Of a stretch of 64,000 nucleotides of DNA, positions 60,389 to 64,000 are shown piece after piece (position 1 is the first letter of the stretch; every line of letters begins with the position of its first letter). The notes under the pieces are model-generated. The model did not search any database and was not told the origin of the DNA. It worked only from the letters and a program-made list of their open reading frames with translations. The DNA lies in assembly GCF_013410775.1 (NCBI RefSeq), contig NZ_JACCFH010000001.1, positions 3,782,001 through 3,846,000 of the forward strand, written 5' to 3'. A program made the position numbers and the translations under genes. This stretch comes from Sphaerotilus montanus (GTDB taxonomy: Bacteria; Pseudomonadota; Gammaproteobacteria; Burkholderiales; Burkholderiaceae_C).

Positions 60389-60429
60389 CGTCGCAAACGG
60401 TTGCGCCGTGGTCGGTGTTTTCCCTCGGT

Positions 60430-61611
60430 TCAGCCGAGGCGTGCACGCAGCCGTTCCAGCGCCATCTGCAGCGTTTCATCCCGTTTGGCGAAGCACAGCC
60501 GGGCGATCTGCTGGTCGCGCCCGTCCGGGTAGAAGGCCGACAGCGGGATCGCCGCCACGCCCACCTCGCGCGTGAGCCACTCGCAGAACGCGGCTTCGCC
60601 GAGGCTGGCGATCTCCGGGGCGAGGCCGCTGTAGTCCACGCTCTGGAAGTAGGTGCCTTCGCAGGGCAGCAGCCGCAGCCCCGTCCCGGCCAGTCCGGCG
60701 CGGAACAGGTCGCGCTTGCGCTGGTAGAAGGCGCCAAGCTCCAGGTAGGGCGCCGGATCGGCCATGTAGGCGGCCAGCGCGTGCTGCATCGGCGTGTTGA
60801 CCGTGAAGACGTTGAACTGGTGGACCTTGCGGAACTCGGCCATCAGCGGCGCGGGTGCGGCGACGAAGCCGACCTTCCAGCCGGTGACGTGGTAGGTCTT
60901 GCCGAAGCTGGAGATGAGCACGCTGCGGGCGGCGAGTTCGGGGTGGCTGGCGACGCTGAGGTGGGCGGCGCCGTCGTAGACCATGTGCTCGTAGACCTCG
61001 TCGGACAGCAGCAGGATCTCGGTCGGCCGGAGCAGGTCGGCGAGCTGCTGCTGCTCGGCGGCGGTCCAGACGGTGCCGGTCGGGTTGTGCGGGGTGTTGA
61101 CCAGGATCGCGCGGGTCTTCGGCGTGATCGCGGCGGTGATGGCGGCGAAGTCGGGGCGGAAGGTGCCGGCCGTCAGCGGCACATGCACGGGGGTGGCGCC
61201 GGCCAGCACGATGCTCGGCTCGTAGCTGTCGTAGCACGGGTCCAGCACGATGACCTCGTCGCCCGGGTGCACGAGCGCCAGGACGGCGGTGATGATGGCC
61301 TGCGTGGCGCCCGCTGTGACTGTGACCTCGGTGGCGGGGTCGTAGCGGTGGCCGTAGAGCGCCTCGACCTTGGCGGCGATGGCCTCGCGCAGCGCAGGGA
61401 TGCCGGTCATCGGCGGGTACTGGTTGTGGCCGGCGTCCAGCGCGTCCTTGACCGCCTGCATCAGGCGCGGGTCGCCGTCGAAGTCCGGGAAGCCCTGGCC
61501 GAGGTTGACCGCGCCGCACTGAGTCGCGAGGGCTGACATCACGGTGAAGATGGTCGTTCCGACTTGCGGCAGGCGGCTGGTGACGGCGGGGGTGCGGGCG
61601 GTGGCGGTCAT
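60430..61611 (-). CDS. PLP-dependent aminotransferase, class I/II (YbdL/methionine aminotransferase-like)
   Basis: A 393-residue fold-type I aminotransferase. The N-terminal GAVNLGQGFPDFDGDPRL is typical of the kynurenine/methionine aminotransferase branch. NTPHNPTGTVW, LLSDEVYEHMVYDG and the PLP lysine Lys238 (SSFGKTYHVTGWKVGF) are present. The donor specificity (methionine, kynurenine or another amino acid) is inferred only from this similarity. It precedes the hydratase gene on the minus strand with a spacer that carries the operator-like repeat. Confidence 0.9.
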   Translation of the reverse strand: MTATARTPAVTSRLPQVGTTIFTVMSALATQCGAVNLGQGFPDFDGDPRLMQAVKDALDAGHNQYPPMTGIPALREAIAAKVEALYGHRYDPATEVTVTAGATQAIITAVLALVHPGDEVIVLDPCYDSYEPSIVLAGATPVHVPLTAGTFRPDFAAITAAITPKTRAILVNTPHNPTGTVWTAAEQQQLADLLRPTEILLLSDEVYEHMVYDGAAHLSVASHPELAARSVLISSFGKTYHVTGWKVGFVAAPAPLMAEFRKVHQFNVFTVNTPMQHALAAYMADPAPYLELGAFYQRKRDLFRAGLAGTGLRLLPCEGTYFQSVDYSGLAPEIASLGEAAFCEWLTREVGVAAIPLSAFYPDGRDQQIARLCFAKRDETLQMALERLRARLG

Positions 61612-61663
61612 TGGGGTGGCTCGCGTGGGTGCCCGCTTGCGCGGGCATGACGGTGGGGGTGGG

Positions 61664-62629
61664 TCAGAGTCCGTCGCTGGCGGGTCGGTCGGCGGCGAGG
61701 CCGAGCATGGCGCGCTCGATCAGCGGGCGGGTGAGCTGGTCGGAGAGCAGCTCGGCAAAGGTGTAGACGAAGTTGCGCAGGTAGGCGCCGCGCTTGAAGG
61801 CGATGCGCGCCACGTTCGGCCCGAACAGGTGCCCGACCGGACGGGCGATCAGGTCACCGCCCGGCGCGCACAGCGGGTCGTCCGCCACCGCCATCTCGGC
61901 GACGATGCCCACGCCCAGCCCGAGCCGCACGTAGGTCTTGATCACGTCCGAGTCGATGGCCTCCAGCACGAAGTTCGGCTTCAGCTGGCGCTGCTCGAAG
62001 GCGGCGTCGATCTTGGACCGCCCGGTGAAGGACGGGTGGTAGCTGATCAGCGGCTCGGCGGCGATCTGCTCCAGCGTCAGCCGCTCGACACGCGCCAGCG
62101 GGTGCGCCGCCGGCACGACCACGACATGGCGCCACTCGTAGCAGGGCAGCGTGACCAGATCGTCGTACTGCGTCAGGCGCTCGGTGGCCATGCCGATCTC
62201 GGCCGAGTCGTCGAGGATCATCTGCGCGACCTGCTCGGGCGTGCCCTGGTGCAGGCTGACCGCGACCTTGGGGTAGCGGGTGCGCAAGGCGGCCACGGGG
62301 GTCGGCAGCACGTAGCGGGCCTGGGTGTGGGTCGCGGCGATGGAGAGCGTGCCGGCCTCCTGGCGCGAGTAGTCCTCGCCGATGCGCCGCAGGTTGGCGA
62401 CCTCGCGCATGATGATCTCGATCGAGGTCAGCACCTGGCGGCCCGGCTCGGTGACGCGGCGCAGGCGCTTGCCGTGGCGGGCGAAGATGTCCACGCCCAG
62501 CTCTTCCTCCAGCTCCAGGATGGCCTTGGAGATGCCCGGCTGCGAGGTGTGCAGGGCCTTGGCGGTCTCGGTGAGGTTGAGGTTGCGGCGCGCCGCCTCC
62601 TGCACGAAGCGGAACTGGTGCAGGTTCAT
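61664..62629 (-). CDS. LysR-family regulator, CysB-like
   Basis: A 321-residue LysR-type regulator. The helix-turn-helix begins MNLHQFRFVQEAARRNLNLTETAKALHTSQPGISKAILELEEELG. The ligand domain contains TLSIAATHTQARYVLPTP and YHPSFTGRSKIDAAFE, as in CysB/Cbl, which control sulfur assimilation genes in response to N-acetylserine or sulfate. In this region it overlaps the CbiX-like gene by four bases, which fits a sulfate/sirohaem theme. Confidence 0.9.
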   Translation of the reverse strand: MNLHQFRFVQEAARRNLNLTETAKALHTSQPGISKAILELEEELGVDIFARHGKRLRRVTEPGRQVLTSIEIIMREVANLRRIGEDYSRQEAGTLSIAATHTQARYVLPTPVAALRTRYPKVAVSLHQGTPEQVAQMILDDSAEIGMATERLTQYDDLVTLPCYEWRHVVVVPAAHPLARVERLTLEQIAAEPLISYHPSFTGRSKIDAAFEQRQLKPNFVLEAIDSDVIKTYVRLGLGVGIVAEMAVADDPLCAPGGDLIARPVGHLFGPNVARIAFKRGAYLRNFVYTFAELLSDQLTRPLIERAMLGLAADRPASDGL

Positions 62630-62994
62630 GCCGGCAGCAGCGTCAGCGCCGCGCGGGCGATGGCCAGCGTCACGGCGTCCAGCTCGCCGATCGCAGCCGT
62701 CGTGGCGATCTCCACGCCGGGGAAGTGCGCACGGGCGCTGTCGAGCAGCAGCGGCAGGTCGCGCCGGACATGGCCGCCCGCGCCGAGGAACAGCGGCACC
62801 ACCGTGACGGCGGTGCAGCCCTGCGCGGCCAGCTCGGCCACGCCGGCTTCGAGGTTGGGCGTCATCAGCTCCAGGAAGGCGAGGGCGACGGGGCGCCCGC
62901 CGGATTCCTGGCGCATGTGCGCGGCGATCGTGTGGAAGGGGGTGGCCCAGGCAGGGTCGCGGGCGCCGTGGGCGAAGAGGAGGATGCCGTGCAT
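62626..62994 (-). CDS. CbiX/SirB-type cobalt or ferrochelatase-like protein (short form)
   Basis: A 122-residue single-domain chelatase-like protein. LLFAHGARDPAWATPF carries the metal-binding His9, and VVPLFLGAGGHVRRDLP the second His. The short form is found in sirohaem and cobalamin synthesis. Next to a CysB-like regulator, a sirohaem role (for sulfite reductase) is plausible but not proven. Overlap of four bases with the regulator gene start. Confidence 0.85.
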   Translation of the reverse strand: MHGILLFAHGARDPAWATPFHTIAAHMRQESGGRPVALAFLELMTPNLEAGVAELAAQGCTAVTVVPLFLGAGGHVRRDLPLLLDSARAHFPGVEIATTAAIGELDAVTLAIARAALTLLPA

Positions 62995-63010
62995 GGGGAG
63001 GGTTCCTGGT

Positions 63011-64000
63011 TCAGCGGTAGCGCACCAGCCAGCTGAAGGCGCCGAGCGACATCAGCAGGTACAGCACGCTGGGGAGACTGGCCGCCAGCCACGGCGTCCA
63101 TTGGTGGAGCAGCCCGAGGTGGCCGGTGACGTTGTTGAGCAGCACGAAGCTGATGCCCAGCAGGATGCCGCCGAACACCTTGAGCGAGAGGCCGCCGGAG
63201 CGGGCGTGCAGGTAGGCGAAGGGCAGCGCCAGTGCCATCATCACGAGGCAGGCCAGCGGGTAGAGCGCCTTCTTCCAGAACTTGATCTCGTAGCGCTGGG
63301 CGGACTGGTCGTTCTCGGCCAGGTGGGTCATGTAGGTGTAGAGCGCCATGGTGGACATGGTGTGCAGCGGCAGCACCGCCGAGGCCACCACCTGCCGCGT
63401 CAGGCCGGATGGCCAGCGCAGGTGGTCGAGCGTCTGGTCCGGTGCAAGCGAGGGCGTGCTGTCGGCGGACCACTGCGAGATGCGCACGTCGTCGAGCTGC
63501 CAGACGCCATCGGTGCCGATGGTGGCGCGTGCGGCGGTGGTGCGGGTACGCAGCTCGCCCTTGGGGCCGAACTCGAAGATCCGGACCTTCTCGACCGCGC
63601 CGTTGTCGCGGGCGATGCCCACGTTGAGGGTGTAGCGGTGCTCGCCGTCTTCGGCCATCCGGCTGTCGCGCAGCCAGACGCCGCCGCGCTCGGTGTCGAG
63701 GCGGCCCTTGCGGATCGATTCCAGCACCGTCGCCTGCGTGTCGCACCAGGGCGCCACGAAGTCGCCGACGAGGAAGGTGACGGCGGCCATCGCCAGGCCC
63801 AGCTGGGCCAGCAGCTTCAGTGCCAGACCGGGGCCGAGTCCGCCGGTGCGCAGGATGGTGAACTCGCTCGACTGCGCCAGCCGTGCCAGCGCATAGATGG
63901 CGCCGATCAGCACGCCGATGGGGGCCAGTTCGTAGACATGGCCCGGCACCTGCAGTGCGCAGACCAGCAGGGCCTGGGCGAGCGTGTAGCCCCCCTTGCC
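63011..64000 (-). CDS. lptG: LPS export permease LptG (3' part)
   Basis: LptG is one of the two permease subunits of the LptB2FG transporter that extracts lipopolysaccharide from the inner membrane. The gene runs off the right end of the window; about 329 codons are present. Recognised features are VLIGAIYALARLAQSSEFTILRTGGLGP after a membrane helix, the periplasmic beta-jellyroll segment in the middle, and four C-terminal membrane helices with MALALPFAYLHARSGGLSLKVFGGILLG. The first visible residues (GYTLAQALLVCALQVPGHVYELAPI) are in frame, so the start is outside. Confidence 0.93.
   Translation of the reverse strand, partial: GKGGYTLAQALLVCALQVPGHVYELAPIGVLIGAIYALARLAQSSEFTILRTGGLGPGLALKLLAQLGLAMAAVTFLVGDFVAPWCDTQATVLESIRKGRLDTERGGVWLRDSRMAEDGEHRYTLNVGIARDNGAVEKVRIFEFGPKGELRTRTTAARATIGTDGVWQLDDVRISQWSADSTPSLAPDQTLDHLRWPSGLTRQVVASAVLPLHTMSTMALYTYMTHLAENDQSAQRYEIKFWKKALYPLACLVMMALALPFAYLHARSGGLSLKVFGGILLGISFVLLNNVTGHLGLLHQWTPWLAASLPSVLYLLMSLGAFSWLVRYR

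Overview
This is a GC-rich window from a chromosome that reads as Betaproteobacteria, order Burkholderiales. The bamA-skp-lpxD-fabZ-lpxA-lpxB-rnhB order, the PriB-containing rpsF-priB-rpsR-rplI operon, BamC and LptG fit that order, and the whole resembles the Leptothrix/Sphaerotilus group. The genus is an inference and was not searched. Most of the window is ordinary core chromosome. No rRNA, tRNA, CRISPR array or insertion sequence was recognised. Layout: 1-6450 is an envelope and lipid A operon (bamA end, skp, lpxD, fabZ, lpxA, lpxB, rnhB, an SpoU methyltransferase) with overlapping or tightly spaced genes. 6457-9900 holds PEP synthase and its regulatory kinase/phosphorylase, divergently transcribed. 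10056-12435 is a two-subunit sodium/solute symporter. 12553-14016 is the S6/PriB/S18/L9 operon, followed by dnaB, which is interrupted by a large intein (14836-15888). 16670-20234 holds a Bax-inhibitor-1 family protein, an HbpS-like protein, dUTPase, a SlyD-like isomerase and a ribosomal oxygenase. 20235-25769 holds a small Ala-rich lipoprotein, then on the minus strand bamC, dapA, a methyltransferase, a 44-residue membrane peptide, an MFS transporter and an outer-membrane protein. 25917-36832 runs from parE to parC, which are separated by a mechanosensitive channel, a NarX/NarL-type two-component pair and two exported-protein genes. Each exported-protein gene is preceded by a copy of the same structured leader sequence. 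37309-39434 is a QseBC-like two-component system. 39386-42878 (minus) holds a divergent GspE-type ATPase with an unknown partner, dsbB and a RidA protein. 43008-56919 runs from comEC through two sets of ATP-grasp / alpha-E / transglutaminase genes. 56921-64000 (minus) holds a phosphotransferase, a Crp/Fnr regulator, a phosphatase, an enoyl-CoA hydratase, an aminotransferase, a CysB-like regulator, a CbiX-like protein and the end of lptG. The three most interesting items are these. First, the paired leader elements at 31480-31640 and 32891-33045 have two stems whose sequences change in a compensatory way, and loops that are complementary to each other. Second, the DnaB intein carries the Trp/Cys/Thr signature of class 3 inteins, sits inside the Walker A motif and retains both endonuclease motifs. 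Third, the double amidoligase-type locus carries one ATP-grasp with intact motifs and one with degenerate motifs, three transglutaminase-fold proteins and a DUF2126 domain. Its product is unknown, and its first gene overlaps comEC by four bases.
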